DNA of 64,000 bases, from contig CM049316.1 of assembly GCA_026874595.1 (NCBI GenBank), forward strand, positions 53,639,676 through 53,703,675, written 5' to 3'. This document shows, in pieces, positions 1 to 12,700 of the stretch. Made by a program: the position numbers and the translations under genes. The first letter of the stretch is position 1. Each line of letters opens with the position of its first letter. The DNA is from Sipunculus nudus. Its lineage: Eukaryota > Annelida > Sipuncula > Golfingiida > Sipunculidae. A model generated the notes under the pieces. It had not been told where the DNA came from, did no database searches, and saw only the letters and a program-made list of their open reading frames with translations.

Positions 1-694
1 TAATTTCTTGACTTATTTTTCTTGACGAGATATGTGTATGTGACTTCATTGACAAATATACCAAATGTGGGTTCTTCATAAACATATATAGATCAGCTAT
101 ATAGAACACTTAAATGAACCTATATTAAAAAAAAAATGAGGGTTCAACACCTAACAGGCTTCTACAGTTTAATTATGTGAATAATATATAGTAGCATTTT
201 ATAATTTAGAATATACAAAAATAAGCATCACTTCTTGACTTATTTTTCTGGACATCTTGCACAATGTCTTTGACTGCCATCAGAAATACCAAAAGTTAAT
301 TCACTTGGCACAGAATAAATGTGGGTTAATTCACAGACAGAAATGTTGAAGTCCGTAAAATTAAAAATGTGAGTCCCCATGTTGAGTGTCTATTATGCAT
401 TGATCTCACATTTTTCAGCATAAAAATTTGTGCAGTCAGTTTTTGAAGCCCCCAACAATGTGGGCCCTGTATAATACCCCAGTACCTATAACTCGGTTGC
501 CCAAAATAAAAGATGTGTGTCACATAGAATACCAGTAGAGAGTGAGTAGTGATTCCTTTGTTTGTATGTTGAGTTCTGACTCTGGATAGGCCTGTGTTTA
601 CAAGTGCACAAGAGCAGCATCATTAGATCTGGCGAACAATTTGAGAACATTGAAGCTCCCTCCAGACTGTATGCATTCAGCATTTACTTTTTAG
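1..694. other. Non-coding stretch upstream of first visible LRRCC1 exon
   Basis: AT-rich sequence with no exon I can support. It is most simply an intron of the plus-strand LRRCC1 gene, because the exon at 695 begins with an acceptor (ttttag) rather than a start codon. A short phrase, 'cttcttgacttatttttc', recurs in similar form near the start and around 230, suggesting a small local duplication. Confidence 0.5.
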
Positions 695-794
695 GAGAAA
701 ACAAAGCTCCAGTCTCAGGTGCAGGCTCAGGAGTCTGTGATTGAAGGACTCAAGTCTGAGCGCAAGTTATGGGGCCAGGAGCTGGCACAGCAAG
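695..794 (+). CDS. LRRCC1: LRRCC1 exon (first visible)
   Basis: The acceptor ttttag ends at 694 and the donor gtgagt begins at 795. Phase 0 to 1. It encodes a coiled-coil segment ending in the family landmark ERKLWGQELAQQ; the split Gly codon is completed by the next exon. Confidence 0.88.
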
Positions 795-3700
795 GTGAGT
801 ATTTATTGATGGTGAAGTAATTGATACTTGAGTTTGCCGGAGGAAAAGAATTGAATTAGAAAAGAGTATAGCAGCCAAGATAGGAAAGGTAGACAACAAA
901 TGTGCATTTAAGCCTTTGGCATCCCTTGATTGGTCAGTTTCATTCATGTATTACATTTTTTAGGCCAAGACAGTCATGGCAGCTCCTGATTGACAGCTGT
1001 TGGAGTCCAACACACTGTGTTTATGTTGACGCCTGTGATCGTGCCCGGTCCATCTGTTTAACACTCCTGTACAGGAGTAAGCCAGTAGTTTTAGGGCAGT
1101 ATTTTAGCAGGTGCCAAGACACTATTTCTTTTGTTTATTTAACATGTTTTATAGGTGTTTTTTAGGTCCCTTTAAATATGATTCTGTGGAGATGTCATTA
1201 TATGATTAATCAAACTGGAAGCACAACTGAAAAAAGTTAACTTTTTGCAAATAAAGAATATGGATGAAAATACAGTTTACATTTGATAAATAGTGATACA
1301 GTGGACACATGTACCACAGATAGCTATAGACATGATGACTTTGTTTGACATATTGGTTGTTACTGTGTCTGTACATTAAGGACAGCATGGCTTGATTGTC
1401 TGCAGCACATTGTAAAAGCTGTTACTTTATGTATATCCATGTATTTATATATGAACAGCATATTATCATAAATTTGTCATTTATTAGCCATATAGACAAT
1501 TATGAATTGTACATATATTTTTATTGTTGAGCCATTTACTTGGTCTCTGAGGAGATATGTACTCAGCCCCACTAAAAAAAGGAATCCTATATGGGTCTGG
1601 CTTTTGTTTTTACCAAGAACATATAAAGTCTATTATATTCTTATGTATGACATAAACAAGAACTGCCTAGAACAAGAACACATCTGGGACACTCATAGGG
1701 TGGGGTTTACAGTTATTGAATGTCTTTAGCTTTATGCATTGAGATTATCATTGTTTTAATAGGGGCCTCACTTGCTCAGGACAGGGGCAGACTTGAAGCG
1801 AAGATTGAGTCCTTCTCTACGGAGGTTGTGTCTCTGAAGAAACAGCTGGAGGTGATGTATATGTACACTGCATCCTTTGATGTAGCTGTAAAGAATTGGA
1901 CCTTAAGGGGCCGAGTCGTAACTGATGGAATCAAACCTGTCTGATTGAATAACTGACCTAGACATTGATTGGGATCAGTATGGTAAAACTGCAGTTATTG
2001 GTGTCAATCAGTACATATCGAAAACATGGATGAGCCATGCCAATGCTGCCTTCTGTTGGTGATTTTAAGTATTAAAGACTGAATATAATGAGACCTGCTC
2101 AATACATGGCCAGCAGTCAAGAACAATTATTTGTATCTCTTGACTTGCACTCATTGGAGTCATTACCATGTACTGTGTGACTAACCTTGACATTCAGTTG
2201 AATTAATTGATTATTCAAAAGTGGGTAAATGGATTACCCTGAGATTTGATATGACTGAAAACCTTGGTTAACTTTATGTTGTACTGAAGACTTGTAGCGT
2301 CACCTACACTCCATCTTTTGTTTTTTTCCCACAACCACCCCCCATCCCAATCCCCCACCCCCTGGCACCTGTAAATCCCATTTACAGGATACTTACTGTC
2401 ACTTAAACATAATATGACTGAGTGACTTCACACAAAAACCAAACTCCAGATTTATTTCAGGTCTTGCATGTGCATAGATTAGAGTGAGAGGATGGAGTTT
2501 TCTGTAAGTGTGGTTATGACCTTGACTGTTAGAGTCAGCTTTGACTTGAGTAGTTCCATATTTGCTGAAAATTATACTAAAAATTAGATATCTCAAGAAA
2601 GGATGGAAGCATTGTTTTGAAAATCAGTGTGACTGAAGATATTAGATAGCTTATTATCTTATATATATATAAGACTGGTGGTGCCATTTTCTGTTTTTGT
2701 TTGCCAGACGTTTCCAGTTATAATGTTTTGCTATGGAAAAAAATACAATACAAGCTGAAATGTATGATTATCTCTATTTTTAGCGAGAAGCAGATTCTGT
2801 GAGGATCAAGACAAAGATCATAGAAGACCAAACTGAGACCATCAGAAAACTGAAAGACGTAAGTAATTTTAGCTCAAATGACTTCAGCGATTGGTCTTTG
2901 TCCTAGGTCATGTATTGGCAAAAATTGATACCAAGTGCAAGGGTGTAAAGATGTATCAAATACCCAGTGCATTGGATCAGAACCCCTTGATTAAATTCTT
3001 ATTGATTCTTAGTTTCTGAATTGATTTATTTCAATTTTAATTTCTTTGCATAGACCACCCCAAAGGCCTGTGTGAGCTGTTAAATTTTACAGAGCACTCA
3101 AGACTATTTATGGTGTATGTGCCTTTTATCTAATTTTCAACACCCCCCTTTAGACCATTCCACTCACATAGGAAAAATTGGGGCAATAAACTAAGGTACA
3201 ACAACATTATTCCTTTACTGGCTCAAATTAAAAGGCCCATGAATAATCTCCTTGGAAACCTGAAATTAAGTCTGTGTTACCCATATCCTCCAAGCTGTTG
3301 GGCTTGTATATACCCTCCAGAATTATTAAAAACTTGATATAAATGATCCAAAGAATCGGTTGTCTGTAAACAGGGCAAAAAATTGTAACCATTCAACCAT
3401 GATTCTTCTAACTTGACATCCAGGGAGGTCCATGAAAAATCGGGTGTCATTCGGGCTGGACGACTTCGAGATGGACGACTTCGGGCGGGACGACATTCTG
3501 GATGGACGACCATTGGAATGGACGACTATTTAACTAAATACGTAATAAACGCTTGAAATGATGCTGATTGTGGGATTACTACCATGTAAGGATAACCTTG
3601 TGGCTATTTGGGTGTTGTTTTGATATTTTTATCGATTTTGTAACAGACGTGTGGCGAATATCACGGCCGCCTGCATGTCAGTGTCGTCCATATCATTTAT

Positions 3701-6700
3701 GTTTAGTATATCATTTATGTTTAATGTCACAGTATTGAACCTCGCAACAGGATGTCGCAAACAACATGGTAATGGACAAAATTAACAACATATTAATGAA
3801 ATCAATGACTTTAAAATATGAACAGGGTAAAGCGTTACTAATTATGTAATGATGTGGGTATAATTTTTTTTTAAATAAACAGAGTGAATTAGGTGTGTCG
3901 TCAAGAAACGTAAAGATTTACCAATGCAGATTTGTCACTTACAATAATTATGCGCAATGCATCGATCCGCAGTTAACTCACACAAACATACAGAGTGTAC
4001 ATAAAACATATATAATTGTAGAAGAATCTTTATTAGTATAATTTATAATTTTCCGTTATCGGCATCAACACTCCGTTAGGTCTAAAGCAGGACACCGGTC
4101 AGGCGTGTCGTCCCACCAGGTCGGCTAGGCTGCGAGTCAGATCGCAACTCGTGACTGGAATTGTTTGAACATAGCTGCAGTTTTGCAAAAAGATCACCCA
4201 AATAGCCACAAGGTTATCCTTGCATGGTAGTAATCCCACATTCAGCATCATTTCAAGCGTTTATTACGTATTAAGTTAAATAGTCGTCCATTCCGATGGT
4301 CGTCCATTCAGAATGTCGTCCCGCCCGAAGTCGTCCAGCCCGAAGTCGTCCAGCCCGAATGTAATCGAAAAATCTCCTTGGAAACCTGAAATTAGGTTAT
4401 AGTGACCTGTGATCTGCAAGATATGTGAAAGAACATGATGTGAGCATCTTACAGGACACATTTGCAGGATTAGTTAGTAGGACCTCACAACTTATAATTT
4501 GAATAAGATCAAGGGAGTTTCCTGCAAAAATTTCTTGGAAACCTGAAAGAATGTCACTGTGACCTATATTCTGCAAGCTGTGTGAAAGTACATGATTTTA
4601 ACACAATTTTTCAGATGAGCACAATTGGTGGTCACTGGATGTAGAATAAGTTCACTGTAGTCTGTATCTAAGGTCTATTAGCAAAATGCATGATTTTGAG
4701 CACTTATGGGAGTCATGTTTCCCATTTTTCAAGGTTCCTTGTTGTATTCACAAATCATAGCTGGCTAGGTATTATCAAGACACAAATTGTAACTGCTTGA
4801 CGTAGAAACTTGTTTTCGTACTATCCTGGCAATTCCTTGGTAAATCTCCTTGCTTACCAAAAAGCATTCCAGGCACATCCTCTTAGCTTTTCAAGTGTTA
4901 ATATATAAAAAACAAAAACAATAGAAATAAGTATATTTTGTATTTGCCAAAATTTTACACAGTTCAACTGACCCATGGGTCCCTTGTATTTCATATAGTC
5001 ATTTTAATTGCAAGAGTTATTTAACCCTGACAGACAGCTGAGCGCTGTGACCCATGGGTCCCTTGTTTTACAAATATTCCCATAATCCATTTCAGCTGAG
5101 TGCCGTCACCTAGAGTGTACAGGTCCCTCGTCTCAGGGATGTTGAAGAACATTTGCCACTGATCATGCTCCATCTAATCATAAATCACCGTCATCATTAT
5201 TTGTATGCTTAACAACCAAATCGGACTCAAACCAGTTCTTCAGAATGCCACCAGCAGTTGACATCTAGGCCTTATTTCATTACTGGTCCTCAGTTACACA
5301 TTGTTAATCAATGAGACAGTCAAACATTAAAAAAAAATGTTGATTTATATAATTATATTCAATAAATATATCAAAACAGGTTCCATGTATTAAGCATTAA
5401 AATTCTGAGACTTGTAGAAGACATGGGCCACAAATTGTCACAGTGGTGAACAAAAACACAAAACATGAATTATTGAACAAGGATGTGGTTAAAAAACTGA
5501 CATTTGCAGACTAGCTCAGCATGTAATTAACAAGTAAACGGTGGACCAGATCAATCTGTAAACATGTCCTGTCAATTAACCTCTGTGCCTAATTAGTTTT
5601 ACTCCAAAGTTTCCACAAGTTGTCCATTGAAAGCAATTGTGTTTGAGCTGATTGCTTGTTGACTGTTTTTTGTTCGCAGTTTTGTTTGGTTTAATGGTTT
5701 ACTGAATTTTCTTAGAAACCTTTATCATGTTCAGTGAATACATGTTAAATTAGTCTTAAATTTAATTCTCATGTATTTCTGGTGTTCTCTGTTCTCTTTA
5801 ACCAGCCTCTGATTAAATTATATTTTGTATGATCTTCTTAATTTTCTATTGAAAATCCTTAAACTGAATAAACTGTGGTTATACTATTTAAGTTCCATGA
5901 AATGTGAGATGTTAGACAAGGCAGATATTTCCTCTTTATTGTTAAATGATTTAAGACCTGTCAGACAAATTAGTGATAAAACCAGACAGAGCTTGAGGAA
6001 TTATTGTTTAACCAGAACCATAATTACTTTTAGAAGTTGAACGATCTTTGGAGGTTAGAAGCCGTGTTCATTGCTTCACAACATGTGGCCCTCGGGCTGT
6101 GGTTTGCACGATTAATTAGAGTAAATCCAGAGATGCTGTGGATATTTGCCAGAGAGGGGGCTTTATGCCAAATTGAGTATAATGCATTACATTCTAAATG
6201 ATGAATTAGCAGAGAAAAAGAACAGTGATCCGTCACGATGCCAGCCTGCTGCTTGCACTATTTAGGTTGTGATGGCAGCAGGACCACTTCTTCCACCATT
6301 GGTAATATACCATCTATTTTATTGTGATTTGTTCCTATCCTTGGAAGACCTGGATTATACTGGTCGTGATAAATGGGAGTAAAAATCACCATAAGTGTAG
6401 TGATTCAGTTTATTTCTTGATTGAATCCCCATAATTCACTTTCTAATTGATTTCTACAAATGTTTTAAAATCTTATATTTTACACTTTTAAATTGTTAGG
6501 ACAAAATTCAACATAAAATAACTCGAGTCTAAAAAGTAATAATAATTAATGTCAAAGAGGGCAGTATCTTAAGCTCATAAACTAATCAATGTTGTCATAA
6601 GACAAAATTATGTTACAACTGTTGTAACAGTTGTGTATCATGGGAAATTTACAGTTCAGAAAGAGATATTCCTGTCTGCTCTTGAGCTGAAGATATCAGC

Positions 6701-9700
6701 CCAGTTACTTTACATCCTTCTTATTTTTTGTGTCCTTTTTTGTCTTTGCTAAGGAGGTTATGTTTTCATCTGTTTGTTTGTCTGTGAGCAGAACAGATTT
6801 AAAGGTAAAGGTTTTCGTGTGAAATCAATGCCAATGCCAGACTCCTCTGACTTTACACTTTGCCTTCCTGGTCTTGGGGCCTGTTTATTATTGTAGCTTT
6901 TCTCAGCCCCTGGGGAGTATACAACTACTAGTAGATTATTTGTTCTACATTTGCCTGCCACAGGTGACCAGTACCCATTCACCCCTGGCCCCAAAGAGTG
7001 CACCCTTGTGTTAAAGACTTTGGCTAGGAGTCATAGCACAGCAGGCGGTTAGAACGGAATGCAAACCCTTGTGGTAACAAGTCCAGTGCCCTAAATATGG
7101 TGCCACCATGCTACGTTTCTTTGATATTTGATAGAATCCGAGCCAGTTTAAATGTTTCCATGTTATGGAAACAAGCTTTGCTCATATCTCATTTAGCTGT
7201 TTGGTTTAATCGAAGCACATGCTTGCTTCAGCAGGGTTAGAAAACTCAGCATTGTCCACCAGACTAAGGGTTTGAATCCCTGGTGAAGTGTTATAACAAG
7301 GGACCCATGGGTCACGGCGCTCAGCTGTTATATATGATAAAAAAAATTATAATTTGGGAATAAGGCACATGCTGGTTTTGTCTGGTAATAAATATAAGCT
7401 TTATCATGAGTTGTTGGTGCTTGGCTTATGTATGATTTTGATAGTATCTTTGGAGACAAGGAAGAGGATTGATTTCATTTATTTTATTAACAAATGGAGT
7501 GTTATTGTCACACAGATTTTGACTTGGCCATATAACTTATAAGCAGCACATATAATAAAAGAGTTTAACTATTTATTAAAATTTTATAACAAATATTGTG
7601 CCAATATTATTTTTATTAAAAATATTATAAGAAAATCATATGATTTTTTAAAATAAAATATAATGGAAATGATTATTAAAATAATATTATATAATATATT
7701 CATGAATGCATTCATGAATATATTTTGAAAGTATCTGCACTAGTATTCAAATACTTTCATTTTTACCTGAATTCCCATTCTTATGCAATAAAATTTTTTA
7801 ATGCAGTACATATTCATATTCATATTCAAATACATTTGCAAAGTATTCGCACCATGTCTAGTATTTATTCAGTTTTAGCCAAACAATGATGTTGAGAATC
7901 CAGAATATACAAAATTCACAAATTTAAATAATGATCATAAGTACCTGGTTTTATGGCTTTTATCTATATTAAAAAAAAAATAAATGTAATATATCCCCTT
8001 TGACTACTTTCACATCAATCTACACACTAGACACAGTAGGAATCTAGATTAATATTATCAACTGCATCTTTGTCTATCATGTATTTCCATCATATGATCC
8101 CTAATGATTAGTAATGAATAATATGATTTATTTTTTTATCATTAAAATTGAACTAAAAAATACCATAGGTGACTGCTTGGTGTTATTTGGAATAACACTG
8201 ACATTAACATTCTATCCATCCATACAAGATTCTTACATCATCAGTAACTGCAAGTTAATTTTCTGTTACTCATCAACTAACAAATTCCTTTCTATCAATT
8301 TTTCTTTAATTTGTTATTAAAAACCAATATAAATTTATTAATTTATTGTTTACTGTTATGTTGTTTTTCAAAACAACTATTAGATGAGTTGGGTTGGACA
8401 CCTTGATCAACTGTGGCTGGGCATTAGCTGCCTTGCCACCCCAGTGTATGTCTCGCCTCAAGCATGCATAATTTGATGAAAGGTCAACAAGGTCAACATA
8501 CAGGTGACTGAAGAGGGGCTAGCTAGCCTGGGTCTGACAGAGTCTCATTTAAACATTAATAAAAGCTACAATATTTTGCCAATTTCTTTTAACTTTCTAA
8601 ACTACAAAGATGAAATCATTATGTGTACATGATATGAAAATTATATCAACAGTGCTCTCAGGAAACAAACGTGTCATGGTCAAAATTGGGCAAAATTTAA
8701 GGTACTAATATTATATTTATACTAATAACTTACAAAATTTGAAAAATTCAGAACTAATTTTGGGTATTCAATTGAATCTTGATTAAATAATGTTACATCC
8801 CTGACAAAAAATCTCTAGCTTCAGCAATCCTCTAGTTAAGGGAGTAAATACATTTCTTGATTTTAAAAAAAGTGCATTATGTTTGGGCCCATAACTTAAA
8901 ACAATTAGGCAATACTGACATCATTTCTGGCATGTGCATAGCAAATGTATAGAAAAATATGTATATTATATATGATCAAAGTCAGATCAGTGGTTTTGAT
9001 ATTAGGCAGTCTTAAAGTGTAACAATGGGTTTTTAATGGAAAAATGCAGTTTTTCATTAATATCTCGAAGGAATTAAGTCCTTGTGACCAAATTCTTGGC
9101 ATGGTAGGGGGTTTTGGAGACATCTAACTGTATGCCAAATTTAAGGAACTTAGAGCTGAAGCTGGGGAGCTGAGCTCTAGCTGACTGCATAACACTAGCT
9201 TGATGTAAACAATATGTGACATGGTGCTTGAAAACTTGAATCAAATCTACAGTTTTTGATCAACTGGTTTCAAATTTTTGGTGTTAACAGTTGAAATGGA
9301 AATAAAAACATGCTTTGAAAATTAAATCCACAGCAGTTACAGGAAAAAAACGTGCCATGGTCAAACTTGGGCAAAATTTAAGGTACCAATTTTATATTTT
9401 TGCCAATATTTAAAAAAGTTTAACAGATTTTGATCTAATTTTTGGTATACAATTAAATTTTGATAAATTAAAGTTGTATTACTGAGAAAAAGTCCCTACC
9501 TTTCACACTTTTGGTCTTAAGTGACCAAATATCTTTCCTGATTTTTATGCCCCCGCCACAAAGTGGCCGGGGCATATAGTTTTACCCATGTCCGTCCTTC
9601 CATTCTTCCGTCATTCCGAAATCAAACAGTTGTACGGACTTTTTTTCGAAATGCCTGCAGATATTGGCCTGATTTTTGGTGTGTGGGCAGATATAGACCA

Positions 9701-12700
9701 GTTACAGATCAAGTTCGCGTTTCGTCCCGGTTGACCTACTTTTGACTGTTTTACGGCTCCTAAACTTGGAAAATTTCATGAAAAATAGAAATATTCATGA
9801 CAGATACACATGTACGGACTTTTTTTCGCAATGCCTGCAGATATTGGCCTGATTTTTGGTGTGTGAGCAGATATAGACCAGTTACAGATCGAGTTCGCGT
9901 TTCGTCCTGGTTGACCTACTTTTGACCGTTTTACGGCTCCTGAACATGGAAAATTTCATGAAAAATATGAAATTTCATGACAAATACACATGTACGGACT
10001 TTTTTCACGCAATGCCTGCAGATATTGGCCTAATTTTTGGTGTGTGGGCAGATAATAACCAGTTACAGATCAAGTTTGCGTTTCGTCCCGGTTGACCTAC
10101 TTTTGACCGTTTTACGGCTCCTAAACTTAGAAATTTTCATGAAAATTATAAATATTCATGACAGATACACATGTACAGACTTTTTTTCGCAATGCCTGCA
10201 GATATTGGCCTAATTTTTGGTGTGTGGGCAGATATAGACCAGTTACAGATCAAGTTCACGTTTCGTCCCGGTTGACCAACTTTTGACTGTTTTACGGCTC
10301 CTGAACATAGAAAATTTCATGAAAAATATGAAATTTCATGACAAATACTCATGTACGGACTTTTTTTCGCAATGCCTGCAGATATTGGCCTGATTTTTGG
10401 TGTGTCGGCAGATATTGACCAGTTACAGATGGAGCTCGCATTTCTGCCAGGTTGACCTACTTTTGACTGTTTTACAGCTCCTGAACATAGAAAATTTCAT
10501 GTAAAATATATATTTTCATGACAAATACACTTGTACAGACTTTTCTTCACAATACCTGCAGATATTGGCCTGATTTTTGGTGTGTGGGCAGATAATGACC
10601 AGTTACAGATCAAGTTCACGTTTTGTCCCAGTTGACCTATTTTTGACCGTTTGACGGTGCTCTAACATAGAAAATTTCATAAAAAGGTGCACATGTATGG
10701 ACTTTTTTTCGCAGTGCCTGCAGGTACAGGCCTGATTTTTGGTGTGTAGGCAGATAATGACCAGTTACACATCGAGTTCTTGTTTTGTCTCAGTTGACCT
10801 ACTTTTGACCATTTGACTGCTCCTGAACATAGAAAGTTTCATGAAAATTATAAATTTTCATAATGCATATGTACTGACTTTTTTTCCTCTATGCCTGCAG
10901 ATACCACCCTGATTTTTTTTGTGTGGGCAGATAATGACAGTTACAGATCGAGTTTGCGTTTCATCCCGGTTGACCTACTTTTGATTGTTTTACGGCTCCT
11001 AAACTTAGAAAATTTCATGAAAGACAGAAATTTTTATGGAAAATGCACATTTATGGACTTTTTTTCACAATGCCTGCATATACTGGCATGATTTTTGGTG
11101 TGTTGCTTGATAATGACCCGTTACAGATCGAGTTTGCATTTTGCCCTTGTTGACCTACTTTTGACCATACGACACCTCCTGAACTTAAAAAATTTTCCAA
11201 ATTTTACAATGTTTCTAATTTGCCCAAGGCGGGGGCATTCGTGTCGTTCCGACACATCTAGTTTTTACAAAGTTCATTATGTTTGGGCCTATAACTTTTT
11301 AAAATCAAATAATACAGACTTAATTTCTGGCATGTACATAGGAACTATATAGAAGAATATTTATGGTAAATATGAAGAAAACCAGATGACTGGTTATGAT
11401 ATTAGGCAGTCCTGAAGTGTGAAAATAGATTTCTAATAAAAAATTGAGGTTTTTCCTTAATATTTCAAAGGAATGAAGTCTTATTGACCAAATTTTCGGC
11501 ATGGTAGGAGATTTTGGGGACATCTAACTGTATGCTGAATTTCAGATTCGTAGGTCCAATGGTGTCGAAAAGTGCCAGTCTTACGGACGGACATCCGGAC
11601 GGACGACGGACAATGGACCATGACTATAGCTCAGATGACTTATAGTCAGCTGAGCTAAAAATTGTACTTTCTGCTAACCAGTGATAACAAATCATAGGAG
11701 TTTTGAAAGATCATTCTCGACTTGTGGTGAGAATAAAACATACCTATCAAAGGTGTCTTATTCTATTTTACTCCGCTAGAAAATCATGTATCTGACATAT
11801 TTGCTGTGACTTTTTAACTTGTATGCTAAAAATGAAACTTGGTGTATGACAGGATTATCGGCATTTACCATGAACTACACTGTTTTGAATGGCTATTTCA
11901 CCATTTTTAAAATTACTTTACAACTTTTGCACCATTTGGACAGGTAGATATGATGTCCACATGGACCTTTCATGTGTTGTGAATGCAGAAAATAAGGTTA
12001 TATTCATGTCGCGAGTGCAACACACTCATGGGAGGCTCTTTGAAATTTGAAATATTGAGACAGTTATAAAGACAGCATTAACACATCTGATTTTGCCATA
12101 TGATAAAAGGATACAGAAAAATAAAAGTATTTGTCATTAATTTTCCACACCAATCAGTGGATTGCTTGTAGAAGAGCTTGACTGGTTATCTCAAACTTAA
12201 CTGGTTCTATGGCTGTAGGATGTGTTACAATGTTATTCCTGTGTCGCAAAACTAGAAGAAAGTCTCAACTTAGTTTATATTATAAATTGGTCATTATGAT
12301 GGTGAGAGTTGTTGGATAATTGTTTGAATATTTGGCACAGGGCTTGATAGAAAGGGAAGAAGAGTTGAAGCGATCTAGGGATGAGACGCTGCGTATACAA
12401 GGGGAGTTAGAACAACAGTTATCAACAGAGAGTGCTGTGAACCAGGACCTTCAGGTAAGCTAGATTGATATCTAGTGATACTGGTAGAAACTATATCAAT
12501 TTACAAGAATATAGTTGGAAAATGTATCTTCTGCTTACAGATAGAAGTGATCTGAATCTGCACAGGTTTCATTTGGACCATGTAATGTAAACCTTTCTAC
12601 CCTTCCCCCATGCTCATCAAATAGATGTTTTACCAGATTTGAAATGGGAAAAGGTATTTCAACATGTCCTTCTATTTCCTCTGATAATCATTATAATATT

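Larger units (their letters stand above)
2859..12340 (+). other. Large LRRCC1 intron (9.5 kb) filled with repeats
   Basis: No exon is found here and none is needed, because the flanking exons join in phase 0. The intron contains a 925-bp inverted-repeat element (3442-4366) nested in an older repeat, reversed palindromic repeat ends (4970-5145), a SINE (6826-7114), a repeat 5' end at 7296, a Helentron-like element (9547-11261) nested in a two-unit repeat, and a CTAA-type repeat end at 11658. From about 5150 to 6820 and from 7330 to 8630 I see only AT-rich sequence. Confidence 0.6.

Noticed and set aside
9563-11352. Open frames within the ~180-bp tandem core
   Set aside because: They repeat with the unit, change frame between units and have no recognisable domain.
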